A stretch of 64,000 nt of DNA from Gemmatimonadales bacterium (GCA_019038745.1 JAHOYV010000003.1:1-64000), one strand, 5' to 3'; positions 44,537 to 53,646 are shown, counted from the stretch's first letter. Notes: generated by a model from the sequence alone, not told the origin. Program-made: numbers and translations.

Positions 44537-46039
44537 ATGACCAGGAATTCTTCCTTTCAAGCTGCTGCGAAAAACACGAGTCTGCTCTCGGCCGGGCTGT
44601 TCCTGGGTCGATTTTTGGCGTTTTTCATCTTCCGTCGGCTGGCCAACATCGAAGGGCCTGCGGGAATCGGCGTCTGGGGTGTGGCCGTCGAACTGACCGC
44701 AATCTTCATCATCGCCGCAAATTTCGGACTGGGTTCGCTTGTCACTCGGGAGGTAATCAAGGAGCCTGCCCGGATTTCCTCCTTGTTCTGGTCGTCCCTG
44801 CGGATTCGCCTCGTGGCCGGAACCATCGGCTACGCCTTTTTGGTGGGTTTCGTTTTCCTCAGCGGATACGACGACTTCACCCGTTGGGCGGTTCTGGTCA
44901 TGGCGCTGGGGGTTTTTCTGGAAGCCTCCGCAATGGCCTGCGACTCCCTACTGCAGGCAGAGGAAAGGTTTCAGGTCCAAACGCTCAGCCAGATCACCTC
45001 GGCCCTGGTGTACTTCGGACTGGGGATACTCTGGCTGAATCGGGGCGGAGGACTTGAGGAAGTGATCTGGGCGAATGTCATCAGCCGAGGAGTTCGCCTG
45101 GTTCTGGTTGCAGCCTCGGTCGCCCCCTCCCTCATTCGCGAATCCGGCACCGACGCACCGGCACCTATTGGTTCGACCGGGCTGGTCCGAATGGCCTGGC
45201 CCATTTTTCTTTCCTCCACGCTGGGTGTGATCGCGTTCAAAATCGACACGGTGATGGTCATGCAGTTCCTGGGTGAAGAGGGAGCAGGGATTTATACCGC
45301 CGGTCGCCGTCCACTGGATCTGCTGGTGATGATCCCCACACTGTTCGCTGTCGCCATTTTCCCGACCCTGCAGCGTCAGCACGGATCCTCGGCACACGAT
45401 CTCAGTGCCTTGCGGAATTGGGCTTCTCGAGCTCTGCTTTATCTGTATCTGGCGGTGCTCCCGATTACCCTGTTCTGCCTAGTCTCCGCAGAAATGTTGG
45501 TTCAGCTATTGACCGGTGGCGGCTCCTTCGCCGAGGCCGTCGCAGTCCTGCGCTGGGCAGTCCTGGGCCTGCCGTTGATGGTTTTCATGAACATGGGAAA
45601 CCGCTTACTCCTGGTCGTGGGACAGGAACGGAAATTCGTACGTATTTCACTGATGGTGCTATTGGTAATCGTGGGATTGAACCTCTTTCTTATTCCCACG
45701 ATGGGAGCTGTAGGAGCAGCCTTGTCCCTGGTAATCGGCCTTCTGACCGGTTGCGTACAATACCAGCGGGACCTGTTGCGAGCCGACCTGGCGCCTCCGT
45801 TGGGAAGGGGATTCGCCGCCGGCGCCACAGCACAAGTCGGAGCCTGGGCGATGACGGTTCTGATCCTGGGTAATTTACGTCCGGATTGGGGATTGGAATG
45901 GACCAGCGTTTCGTTCTGCGGCTTGGTACCCTCGGCCGTAACCTGGGGCCTGGCTGGATTGTTTTACTTCCTTCTGCTGATCCTATTCCGGGTAGTCGGT
46001 CCTGCGGATCTGGACGAATGGCGAGGACGACCCCGGTAA
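44537..46039 (+). CDS. Oligosaccharide flippase (Wzx/MVF-type membrane protein)
   Basis: A 500-residue protein with about fourteen membrane helices in the polysaccharide-export pattern: N-terminal LLSAGLFLGRFLAFFIFRRL, FGLGSLVTREV, and IDTVMVMQFLGEEGAGIY at mid-length. It probably flips a lipid-linked glycan across the inner membrane. No glycosyltransferases adjoin it, though a GH99-type endomannosidase gene lies nearby downstream. A promoter was not clear. Confidence 0.88.
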   Translation: MTRNSSFQAAAKNTSLLSAGLFLGRFLAFFIFRRLANIEGPAGIGVWGVAVELTAIFIIAANFGLGSLVTREVIKEPARISSLFWSSLRIRLVAGTIGYAFLVGFVFLSGYDDFTRWAVLVMALGVFLEASAMACDSLLQAEERFQVQTLSQITSALVYFGLGILWLNRGGGLEEVIWANVISRGVRLVLVAASVAPSLIRESGTDAPAPIGSTGLVRMAWPIFLSSTLGVIAFKIDTVMVMQFLGEEGAGIYTAGRRPLDLLVMIPTLFAVAIFPTLQRQHGSSAHDLSALRNWASRALLYLYLAVLPITLFCLVSAEMLVQLLTGGGSFAEAVAVLRWAVLGLPLMVFMNMGNRLLLVVGQERKFVRISLMVLLVIVGLNLFLIPTMGAVGAALSLVIGLLTGCVQYQRDLLRADLAPPLGRGFAAGATAQVGAWAMTVLILGNLRPDWGLEWTSVSFCGLVPSAVTWGLAGLFYFLLLILFRVVGPADLDEWRGRPR

Positions 46040-46125
46040 TTCCACCGCCCCCGTGGCAGCGGTTTCCTATAATTCTTTATAACGGTGTATAATTGATCAA
46101 GGAGTTTTGAGAGGGTGTGAGAAGA

Positions 46126-46154
46126 TTGACTGTAGATCATAATTATGTTATAAT
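46126..46154 (+). promoter_or_regulatory. Strong sigma-70 promoter ahead of the small Cys-rich protein gene
   Basis: TTGACT (46126-46131) and TATAAT (46149-46154) are separated by exactly 17 bases, eleven of twelve consensus positions. It leaves a leader of about 160 bases before the ATG at 46324, containing a short CCTTTT/AAAAGG hairpin. Confidence 0.75.
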
Positions 46155-46323
46155 GCATCCACCTGCTGGGATAAAAAATGATGTTTAGCCGTATTTTTAT
46201 ACTTTAACCTTTTGATTGAAAAAGGCTGATCAGGGGTAAGTGTCGAATTTTTGAAATAACAGAAGGACATAAATGTGGGCTTAGGTTAGGATTGACCTAG
46301 TAATCAAATGAAAGGAAAATTCC

Positions 46324-46659
46324 ATGAGAAGTTTGGTAATTGGTTTAGTCCTTGTTTTAATGATGGCTGGATCGGCTTGTGCAGATTTCACATGTAAGCC
46401 CAATCTTATTTTTACCCCAGACTCCTGTATGCTAAGAATTACACCCCAAGATGGTCAACTTTTGGATGGATGGTATCTCTGTGTAACCGATCGCAGATAC
46501 ATCGGCGTGCACCATGAATGTGAAAATATTGAATGCGATGAAATCGTTATATTTAAACCCCATCGCAGCACTGACATGTCTCCATATCTTGACAGTTGTG
46601 AAACTGCCCTTCCTGCTGGTCAATTGAGTTTTGGAGCTTTGAAAAGTTATTACAGATAA
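46324..46659 (+). CDS. Small secreted cysteine-rich protein of unknown function
   Basis: A 111-residue precursor. AAGGAAAATTCC precedes the ATG. Signal peptide SLVIGLVLVLMMAGSACA is followed by a mature protein of about 90 residues with six cysteines, probably three disulfides (TCKP, DSCM, YLCV, HECENIECD, DSCE). Base composition is clearly more AT-rich than its neighbours, which hints at transfer or weak constraint. No family recognised. It stands alone behind a near-consensus sigma-70 promoter. Confidence 0.65.
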   Translation: MRSLVIGLVLVLMMAGSACADFTCKPNLIFTPDSCMLRITPQDGQLLDGWYLCVTDRRYIGVHHECENIECDEIVIFKPHRSTDMSPYLDSCETALPAGQLSFGALKSYYR

Positions 46660-46723
46660 GGGTAAATCAGCTTTCTTTCTGAGGAGTTCGGGCCTCTAAC
46701 CGGGGTGTCAACCAGGAGCACCT

Positions 46724-47809
46724 GTGACCAGATTTTCTACTTTCGGAATTTTTTTACTCTTCAGCGCAACCTTGGTCTCCCTCGCAGCCGGTCAACCCGA
46801 ACCCCGCATCCATACCTTTTATTACGGTTGGTACGCCACCGAGGAAGTCGACGGGAAATTGGCCCACTGGAATCACCAGGTAATGGGCGATAAGGATGGC
46901 AGGATATTCGGCGGCGGCGAAGACATCGGCGCCAATTTTTTTCCTGCCCTGGGCAACTACAGCTCGAACGACCCGGCTGTGATCGAGGCCCATCTGGAAA
47001 TGATGGTCCAGGCGGAGATCGGAATTCTGGTTGCCAGCTGGTGGGGACCCGACAGTTTCGAAGACCGTGGTCTACCCGCCCTGCTTGATGGCGCCGCCCG
47101 ACACGGCCTGCAAGTCGCCTTCCACCTGGAACCTTTTCCCGGCCGCGATGCGGACTCCACTCGTGAATCGCTGGTTTATCTTGTCAGTCGGTACGGTAAT
47201 CATCCGGCCTGCTACCGACCCGACCGCTGGGGCGGGAGGCCGGTTATCTACATCTACGACTCCTACCTGACCCCTGCCCGGGAATGGGCCAAATTACTAC
47301 AGCCGGAAGGGGAGATCACGATCCGAGACACGGAACTGGATGCGGTGATGATCGGATTGTGGGTGGGCAAGGACGAGGGTGACTTCTTCCTCGATGGGGG
47401 CTTCGACGGTTATTACACCTACTTCGGGAGTGACGGTTTCACTTGGGGCTCCACTTCTGCCAACTGGGACGAGTTGAAGGAATTCGCAGCCGAGCACGCG
47501 ATGCTTTTTATCCCCTGCGTCGGACCCGGTTACCTGGATACACGTATCAGGCCCTGGAATGCAACGACTACCCGGGACCGGCAGGAAGGCCGCTACTACG
47601 ATAAGATGTTCGCCTCCGCCTTGGTCTGTAACCCCACTTGGATCGGTATCACTTCCTTCAACGAATGGCACGAGGGGACCCAGATCGAGCCCGCCGTACC
47701 CAAGTCGATTTCCTCCTTCGAGTACGAGGACTACTCACCCTTCGGTCCGGAACATTATCTGGACAGGACCCGCTATTGGGTGAATTGTTTCCGCACTCAA
47801 GGTCATTAG
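46724..47809 (+). CDS. Secreted GH99-type endo-alpha-1,2-mannosidase-like glycosidase
   Basis: A 361-residue precursor. The GTG at 46724 follows AGGAG and starts a signal peptide (FGIFLLFSATLVSLAAG). The mature protein is a GH99 catalytic domain: HTFYYGWYATEE near the start, VASWWGPDS, and at the end VGPGYLDTRIRPWN and ITSFNEWHEGTQIEPAVP. The two catalytic glutamates of this family fall at E314 and E317 of NEWHE. The C-terminal blocks are strikingly like those I recall for animal MANEA. It should cleave internal alpha-mannosidic bonds in glycans outside the cytoplasm. No polysaccharide-utilisation (SusCD) genes are adjacent. Confidence 0.9.
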   Translation: MTRFSTFGIFLLFSATLVSLAAGQPEPRIHTFYYGWYATEEVDGKLAHWNHQVMGDKDGRIFGGGEDIGANFFPALGNYSSNDPAVIEAHLEMMVQAEIGILVASWWGPDSFEDRGLPALLDGAARHGLQVAFHLEPFPGRDADSTRESLVYLVSRYGNHPACYRPDRWGGRPVIYIYDSYLTPAREWAKLLQPEGEITIRDTELDAVMIGLWVGKDEGDFFLDGGFDGYYTYFGSDGFTWGSTSANWDELKEFAAEHAMLFIPCVGPGYLDTRIRPWNATTTRDRQEGRYYDKMFASALVCNPTWIGITSFNEWHEGTQIEPAVPKSISSFEYEDYSPFGPEHYLDRTRYWVNCFRTQGH

Positions 47810-48145
47810 CCTTAACTTCGGATATCCCGTTTTGTAGCCCACGGTTGTTGACTCCCACCTCATATTTGTCGCCGGAAATTGTCGTTAAGAGTCTAATCCT
47901 ATATTCCAAACGCTTGGCCTTCTTTTCAAGTGGTTGAAATTTATAAAGTTATAAAACTTCACACTATCAACTCACTTGGCACCCACCTTGCCTATATGCT
48001 AAAAATCTTATGAATAATCAATAGACTTGGCGTGTTTTTTGTGCTAAAATATTCTTATAGGTAAAATATATCTGGCCAGATTAGTCTGTACAAATTTGAA
48101 AATCGACGGGCAACGGGGAAAATAAAAGTTCACAGGGAGATGCAA
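47810..48145. other. AT-rich intergenic region upstream of the large subtilase
   Basis: 336 bases with no gene. It holds the sigma-54-type promoter at 47977-47992 and an AT-rich leader of about 140 bases. Confidence 0.55.
47977..47992 (+). promoter_or_regulatory. Sigma-54 (-24/-12) promoter of the large subtilase gene
   Basis: TGGCACCCACCTTGCC matches TGGCACG-N4-TTGCW with perfect -24 (TGGCAC) and -12 (TTGC) cores and exact spacing, preceded by the preferred T. Predicted start is near 48003. An NtrC-type activator is encoded elsewhere in the window (21035-22420). Confidence 0.75.
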
Positions 48146-51100
48146 ATGCCTATCCAAACCGGTTCCCGGCAACAGATCTCGTATTGGTCTCATTCCATCC
48201 TTATTATGGCCCTGTTATCCTGCGCAGGGGTAAATCCGGCCAATGCCCGGAGCCCTCATATTCCCTTGGTGGTCGACTCTTTCAATTCTCTGGTCCCTGA
48301 TGAGCCCGGCTCTCCAGCTCAGGCCCTACCCTCCTCCAGATCCCGGCTTCTCTTTTCCCAGGAGGGTGACCCTCAACGAAGGGACCTGCCTTTCCTAGAC
48401 AGAAAGCTGGACCAGGAATCTGAAAAATCAATTGTCCCGACTCTTGTGCTCAGCCCCGAACAGCAGGCTCGTCTGGATCAACTCAGCGATCCCCGGTACC
48501 TGCGTGGATTAAAGGGGAAACTTTCTGAAAAGACGGCCATATCCCAGAATCAATTTTCAATTCAACGACTCCCTGTCCTGGGTGAGGGAAGGCCAACCCC
48601 GGAAAAGGATCTGCCCTGGTCCCCCGACCAGCTCCTGGCCAACCCCACGAATATGAATGACGAGCACATCTCCCTGGCCGAGAACCCCGTCACCGGTCAC
48701 CTGTTCGCCGTCTTCGCCGCTACCGATCTGGGCGGAACCGACCGTGACATTCACATCGCCAAATCCACGAATGACGGCACCAGCTGGACGACCTGGGAAA
48801 TGCCCTCCTCGGCCTACGACGAGTACCATCCCGACCTGGCGATCGACGCGGCAGGATACATCCACGTGATCTGGATCCGGGACGACGGATCGCTCATGCG
48901 GGCCCGCTCAAAGTCACCGGATGACCCCGCTTCCTGGACCAATTTCTTCAGCTTTCTGGTCAGCGAGCCATTGGCCATACCCTCGCTGGCAATCTCCGGT
49001 GCAGGTGATTTCGCGAAACTCTTCATCGCCGTGGATTGGCAGACCGCGAACTACGATTACGGGTGGTATGAGTGGACCCTGCTGTTCCTGCACTCGACAA
49101 ACGGCGGCCTGAGTCTGAACTACGACTACTTCCTGCCCGATGGCTACGAGGATCTGTGGCCGACCGTGGCCATGGACAACGGCACCGTGCATTTCGTGAA
49201 CGCCGAGGTGGACCTATACACCGGAGAAACCGAATTATTGATCGCTACCGATGTCTACAACGGCGGGTTCGCTGCTCCCGCCATGCTTACCGGTTGGACT
49301 CCCAACAATTGCGGTTTCCCTGACGTTGTCTGCCAAGGGGACAATGTCTTCCTGGTCTACCAGCACGATTACACCGACGGCCTTACTACCGACGGCGACA
49401 TCATCTACACTTACAGCTGGGACGCCGGAAGCACCTTCTTCGGTCCCATCGGATTGATTGCCGACGAATATGAAAGCGTTGGACCGACGGTGTTCACACG
49501 CAACGGCATCGTGGGCTGCCTTTGGCTGGATGCGCCTCCGGGCGGAGACGAGTTCCAACTGGCCAGTCGCCTGGGCTCAGGCAATGGACACACGGACATG
49601 ATGGGCCCCATGGAAATGGTCAGCGAAACCACAACCGTCGAACCTACCTATCACTCCTGCGTCGGAGCCGCCGTCGGTGGGGGCATCCAGGCCGCCTGGA
49701 TCGATCGTCGGGACTACCCCACCCAGGGCCATAATGTCTACACCAGCCGGCGCGAGTTGTCGTCCAACCTGGCCGCCTTCGTTCCGGCAGGATGGGACAA
49801 CCACATCGTCGCTTCCCTGGCCCGAGGCGACCGCACCGGAAATTATCTGGCCGCCGACGATACAACCTTCGTCAGCTTCGCCTTTTTGAACGATGGTCTG
49901 GCCGATATTTCCAAAACCTTTCAATTGGACCTCAGCCTGGACGGGACCCTTGTCGCATCCTGGAGCATGAACGGCCTGCCCACCGGCACCTATGTCCCAG
50001 TCGAGGATTTCCCACTGGTTATATCCGAAGGGCAGCACACCCTGACAGTGGACCTGGACACGGTACACGCCATCTCCGAAGCCGACGAAACCGACAACAC
50101 CTTTGGCGCAACGCTGATTTGGATCGACGGAGATCCGGCCCTGCGTTTAAACCCTGACCGCCTGACCCACACCATTGTGCCGGCCACCAGTAAATCCATG
50201 GCCCTGGAACTTGTGGACAATCCACTGTTGCGTAGGGAAGTGTATTTACCGGTGATCGACACCCAACTCGCCGAGGCCATGGATTCAGCCGGTCCAGTCG
50301 ACTTGTTGCGGGTGATGATTGTGCCTGCCGAGCGAATAGACCCGAACGCCATGGGGACCGCCTTGAAAGACGCGGCTCGCACGACTCGTCGGGACGTGGT
50401 CCTCCGGGCAGCAAAAACCCAGGCAGCCCGAACCTGGGCCCATCTCCAACCGGAACTTGATCGGCTTGTCGCCCGGGGACAGGCATCCGAGGTGAAACAA
50501 CTCTGGCTACCGGGTCTGGTGGCCACCCGGATGACCCCTTCAGCAATAGAGGAACTTGCGCTGAATCCAGAAGTGGGTTTCCTCTGGCTGGATGAAACCA
50601 AGTCGCAAACTTTCGGCCCGGCGCCTTCCTCAAAAACCAGTGATGTGGATTTGGCGGCAGCCGACCAGGAAAAAGCGGCCGCCTGGCACATCGCCACCAT
50701 CAGGGCCGATGCAGCCTGGTCCCAGGGCATCACCGGGGAAGGCGTTTTGGTCGGCCACATGGACACCGGCATCGCCTATGACCATCCAGACCTGGTCGGA
50801 AGGATGTGGGACGGAGGAGCCGCTTGGCCGCATCACGGCTACGACTCGGTCAGCGACGACAATGACCCTTATGACGGAGATACCAGCTACTACCACGGGA
50901 CCCATACTGCTGGTCTGATCGCCGGAGACGGCAGCTCGGGAACGGCCACCGGCGCAGCCCCCGGGGCCACCCTGATGGCTCTGCGCGCGGTACCGGGTTA
51001 CATGGAGGACATGAGCGAGGCTATGCAATTCGGCCTGGATAACGGAGTACACATATTCAGCCTGAGCGGCGGCTGGGCACAGGCCTCCGAAGCCGTCCGG

Positions 51101-52246
51101 GTTGCCAACCGTTACAGCGCGGAGATGCTTTTGGCGATGGAAGTGCCCTGGGTTTGTTCAGCCGGCAACGGAGACAATTACGGAGGGCATTATTCCGTCC
51201 CCATCGACGTGGTCAGCCCGGGAGACAGTCCCAGCGCCTGGTATGCTCCCAACGGTGGTCACACGGCCGTCTTCGCCGTCGGAGCGGTAACTTCGTCGCT
51301 GGCCGTCTGGGATGGGTCCAGTTACGGGCCGACCTCCTGGAATGCGGAAAACACTCTTGGAAGCACCGATTATCACGATTATCCATACACTCCCGGCTTG
51401 ATCAAGCCCGACATCACTGCGCCTGGAGCAAACATTACGAGTTGCACGGGAAAATCTGGCTACGTGTCATACTCCGGGACCAGCATGTCCTGCCCTCTGG
51501 TGACCGGTACCTTCTGCCTCCTCAGATCGGCGGCTCCCGGGCTGACGGTTTCCCAGCTCTGCGAAACCGTCGAGTTCACCGCCACCGACCTCACAGTCTC
51601 CCCCGCAACCTACGGGCGGGACAACTACACCGGCGCTGGTCTGGTCAACATTTCAGCAGCCTTGAACCATCTGCCCAGCGCCGAAGTGGAATACTTCTGG
51701 ATCTGCAACGATGGTGTTTTGCCATTGGTCATAAACCAAATCTACGTGCCTGCCCCCTGGCTGGAAATCCCGCTTCCCGAACAGTCCATTGCGCCCGGAG
51801 ATTCGTTGCGCTTAGCCGCTCTGATAGATCCGGAGGGAATGCTCGAAGGTGTTTACAAGGCCACCGCAGTCATCCTGTCCAACGATCCGGCCACCGTCCA
51901 TTCCCTCCCGGTCACCCTGATCTACGGCGAGTCGGCCACTTCAGTCGAAGACCCTCTTCCCCTGCACGCAACCACGAGTCTGACCAATCATCCCAATCCG
52001 TTCAACCCCAGGACAATCCTACATTTTTCCACATCCCAGCCTGGACCTGTCAGGGTGGAAATTTTCGACATACGAGGGCGCCTGGTACGGGGACTTGTGG
52101 ACGAGTACCAGTCTGCTGGCGGCCACGAAGTAGTCTGGGACGGTCGGGACAATGCCGGCCAGAACGTATCCAGTGGCCATTATTTAGCCCGAATAGCTAC
52201 CGCTCAGGGGAATCCTATGACAAGAAAAATGACGCTCTTGCGCTGA
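48146..52246 (+). CDS. Large secreted protein: Asp-box N-half, CARDB domain, subtilase domain and NPFNP sorting domain
   Basis: A 1366-residue precursor. The ATG at 48146 has AGGGAG six bases upstream, better than the ATG at 48140. A signal peptide is followed by a sialidase/Asp-box-like propeller to about residue 560 (STNDGTSW, STNGGLSL), a CARDB-type Ig domain (about 565-670) and an I9-like prodomain (about 710-835). The S8 domain has its Asp in GHMDTGIAYDHPDL (near 872), His in YHGTHTAG and Ser in SGTSMSCP (near 1112). The C-terminus is a FlgD-Ig/Por domain (HPNPFNPRTILHF). The protease is thus in the C-terminal third with its prodomain buried mid-chain. It is likely surface-exposed or released, and expressed from a sigma-54-type promoter. 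Confidence 0.92.
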   Translation: MPIQTGSRQQISYWSHSILIMALLSCAGVNPANARSPHIPLVVDSFNSLVPDEPGSPAQALPSSRSRLLFSQEGDPQRRDLPFLDRKLDQESEKSIVPTLVLSPEQQARLDQLSDPRYLRGLKGKLSEKTAISQNQFSIQRLPVLGEGRPTPEKDLPWSPDQLLANPTNMNDEHISLAENPVTGHLFAVFAATDLGGTDRDIHIAKSTNDGTSWTTWEMPSSAYDEYHPDLAIDAAGYIHVIWIRDDGSLMRARSKSPDDPASWTNFFSFLVSEPLAIPSLAISGAGDFAKLFIAVDWQTANYDYGWYEWTLLFLHSTNGGLSLNYDYFLPDGYEDLWPTVAMDNGTVHFVNAEVDLYTGETELLIATDVYNGGFAAPAMLTGWTPNNCGFPDVVCQGDNVFLVYQHDYTDGLTTDGDIIYTYSWDAGSTFFGPIGLIADEYESVGPTVFTRNGIVGCLWLDAPPGGDEFQLASRLGSGNGHTDMMGPMEMVSETTTVEPTYHSCVGAAVGGGIQAAWIDRRDYPTQGHNVYTSRRELSSNLAAFVPAGWDNHIVASLARGDRTGNYLAADDTTFVSFAFLNDGLADISKTFQLDLSLDGTLVASWSMNGLPTGTYVPVEDFPLVISEGQHTLTVDLDTVHAISEADETDNTFGATLIWIDGDPALRLNPDRLTHTIVPATSKSMALELVDNPLLRREVYLPVIDTQLAEAMDSAGPVDLLRVMIVPAERIDPNAMGTALKDAARTTRRDVVLRAAKTQAARTWAHLQPELDRLVARGQASEVKQLWLPGLVATRMTPSAIEELALNPEVGFLWLDETKSQTFGPAPSSKTSDVDLAAADQEKAAAWHIATIRADAAWSQGITGEGVLVGHMDTGIAYDHPDLVGRMWDGGAAWPHHGYDSVSDDNDPYDGDTSYYHGTHTAGLIAGDGSSGTATGAAPGATLMALRAVPGYMEDMSEAMQFGLDNGVHIFSLSGGWAQASEAVRVANRYSAEMLLAMEVPWVCSAGNGDNYGGHYSVPIDVVSPGDSPSAWYAPNGGHTAVFAVGAVTSSLAVWDGSSYGPTSWNAENTLGSTDYHDYPYTPGLIKPDITAPGANITSCTGKSGYVSYSGTSMSCPLVTGTFCLLRSAAPGLTVSQLCETVEFTATDLTVSPATYGRDNYTGAGLVNISAALNHLPSAEVEYFWICNDGVLPLVINQIYVPAPWLEIPLPEQSIAPGDSLRLAALIDPEGMLEGVYKATAVILSNDPATVHSLPVTLIYGESATSVEDPLPLHATTSLTNHPNPFNPRTILHFSTSQPGPVRVEIFDIRGRLVRGLVDEYQSAGGHEVVWDGRDNAGQNVSSGHYLARIATAQGNPMTRKMTLLR

Positions 52247-52485
52247 CTCGGATTTACGCCACTGCAATAATATTTCGGGCAGTCCGGGGCGGTTGACCTT
52301 GGGCAGTTGCGGAGCATGGTCAAAAAGATCGTGCTTCCAGTAGATCCTGACCTGGTAGTGGTGCTACATTCGTTCGGTCGGGAGTTTGGGTTAGAGATTC
52401 CGAGGACCCAAAAAGAGCGAACTGGACGTTCCTTTCTATCGAGTATCATAGGAACTTCATGTCCCTAATACGAAAGGAATACGCA

Positions 52486-53121
52486 ATGAGAGCCATAGCA
52501 GTATTTTTCCTCGCCCTAATCTTGTCACCAGCCGAAGTCGACGCACAAACCCCTGAATTACCGGGCCGCTCCTTTGAAAAGCGTTTGCAGAATCTTACTC
52601 CCGACAAAATGGTGTTAGTGGGTACAGTAATTGAGGTTGAACCAGCCGAATACCTGCAGTCAAACGGAAGATGTGCGCCGATTCCGAAAATCACGATCGA
52701 TGTCGATCTCGCTCTCTATGGCGATCCAGGGGATTCAATTGCTGTTTTCGGATACAACACGTTCTATCGAACTTCTGATGGTGGTTGGGGATATCGTATT
52801 GGTGAGTTGGCACCTTGGATTACTCCAGGCGATATCGTCCTCGTTGTGACTATTTACGTTGACAGATTACAGGATGCTGCAACTGGTAAAGGGTTTCACC
52901 GGATTAGAACCGTGCTCTTCCTTGAAGACAACAACTACACCCCCGAGTCGCCATTGTTTGAGAGAAAAACACGAGTTTCGAATTCGCTTAAAAACGTTCT
53001 GGCAGACTCGATGAGTTACGAATCGCTTCTTACGTTCATTGAGAAGACGAATGTCGGCACGAAATTTACGCTTAAACAAATTCAAAATGCCATACCTAGT
53101 TCGAATGGAGGAGAAAAATGA
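52486..53121 (+). CDS. Exported protein of unknown function
   Basis: A 211-residue precursor. The ATG at 52486 has AAAGGA eight bases upstream and begins the signal peptide AIAVFFLALILSPAEVDAQ; an in-frame ATG at 52459 is less likely. The mature part is beta-rich (MVLVGTVIEVEPAEY, KITIDVDLALYGDPGDSIAV), suggesting a single OB- or Ig-like domain, with a helical C-terminus. No family recognised. Its stop overlaps the next start (ATGA). Confidence 0.7.
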   Translation: MRAIAVFFLALILSPAEVDAQTPELPGRSFEKRLQNLTPDKMVLVGTVIEVEPAEYLQSNGRCAPIPKITIDVDLALYGDPGDSIAVFGYNTFYRTSDGGWGYRIGELAPWITPGDIVLVVTIYVDRLQDAATGKGFHRIRTVLFLEDNNYTPESPLFERKTRVSNSLKNVLADSMSYESLLTFIEKTNVGTKFTLKQIQNAIPSSNGGEK

Positions 53122-53378
53122 AAGAGCTCGTTGCTTGTTTTCTTATATTCCTTCTTCCAGCAATCTCTTATGCATGCACTCCGTTCTGGTGGGACGAGAC
53201 GTACAACTTCCCGTCTTCGCTTTACTATGTCCACAATCCTGTTCAAGTCTACGGAGGTATCGACGATTCACTGGTTGAGGATGCTTTCAACCAGTGGGTG
53301 CCACGGATCAATGAAGTGTCACTTGCGACGGTGGTTCTTTCCCCCGGGGGAAAACTTGGGGGAAATCCAAAGGCCTAA
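53118..53378 (+). CDS. Short exported protein, probably truncated
   Basis: An 86-residue product translationally coupled to the preceding gene by ATGA. Signal peptide ELVACFLIFLLPAISYACT is followed by only about 65 residues. The reading frame ends within the dispersed palindromic element at 53331-53366, and its last dozen residues are encoded by that element. This suggests that the repeat interrupted a longer gene. An open frame shifted by one base follows at 53431-53646. Confidence 0.5.
   Translation: MKELVACFLIFLLPAISYACTPFWWDETYNFPSSLYYVHNPVQVYGGIDDSLVEDAFNQWVPRINEVSLATVVLSPGGKLGGNPKA
53331..53366. repeat. Dispersed palindromic element, copy B
   Basis: This copy contains the 16-base palindrome TTTCCCCCGGGGGAAA (53338-53353) followed by CTTGG, and resembles the block at 18805-18840. 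It lies at the 3' end of a short coding region. Confidence 0.5.
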
Positions 53379-53405
53379 CCCACCTATGATTATGCTCCAT
53401 TCAAG

Positions 53406-53441
53406 TGATTAGGATCCGTATACTGATTAGGATCCGTATAC
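53406..53441. repeat. Perfect 18-base tandem duplication
   Basis: TGATTAGGATCCGTATAC occurs twice head to tail (53406-53423 and 53424-53441), containing GGATCC and GTATAC palindromes. It is probably a replication-slippage product in a decaying region. Confidence 0.85.
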
Positions 53442-53646
53442 GGAGGATATACTTTATATTTGGAACCGGGGATTGAACCCTGTACTTCACGGAATTCAGA
53501 ACACTCATAACAAAATATTTCGCTTTGGAAAATACGGCTATTCGCATTTTCCCCTCCGGACCGAACCGATTGTCCCGAATCACGAATATTTTTTGGAACT
53601 TCTCAGCGAAATTGCGCTTTCAAGCCTCTCGACCCATATTTGGGCC
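53431..53646 (+). pseudogene. Possible 3' remnant of a broken gene
   Basis: 72 codons open to the TGA at 53647, with a composition that looks coding (for example FRFGKYGYSHFPLRTEPIV) but no start codon or ribosome site. The frame is displaced by one base from the truncated gene upstream. It may be the disconnected end of that gene, or a chance open frame. No family recognised. Confidence 0.3.

Noticed and set aside
38111-52246. Assigning the NPFNP C-terminal domains to a type IX secretion system
   Set aside because: The domains fit FlgD-Ig/Por-type sorting signals, but no T9SS apparatus gene (PorU, SprA, GldKLMN-like) is in the window, so the export route is left open.
51154-52296. A 380-codon frame overlapping the end of the large subtilase
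   Set aside because: It has an Arg/Ser-rich shadow composition; the overlapping frame contains the catalytic Ser and NPFNP domain.
52316-52468. 50-codon frame starting MVKKIVLPVDPDLVVVLHSF upstream of the exported protein gene
   Set aside because: It looks faintly coding, but the Shine-Dalgarno is only one base from the ATG and nothing else supports it; too weak to call.
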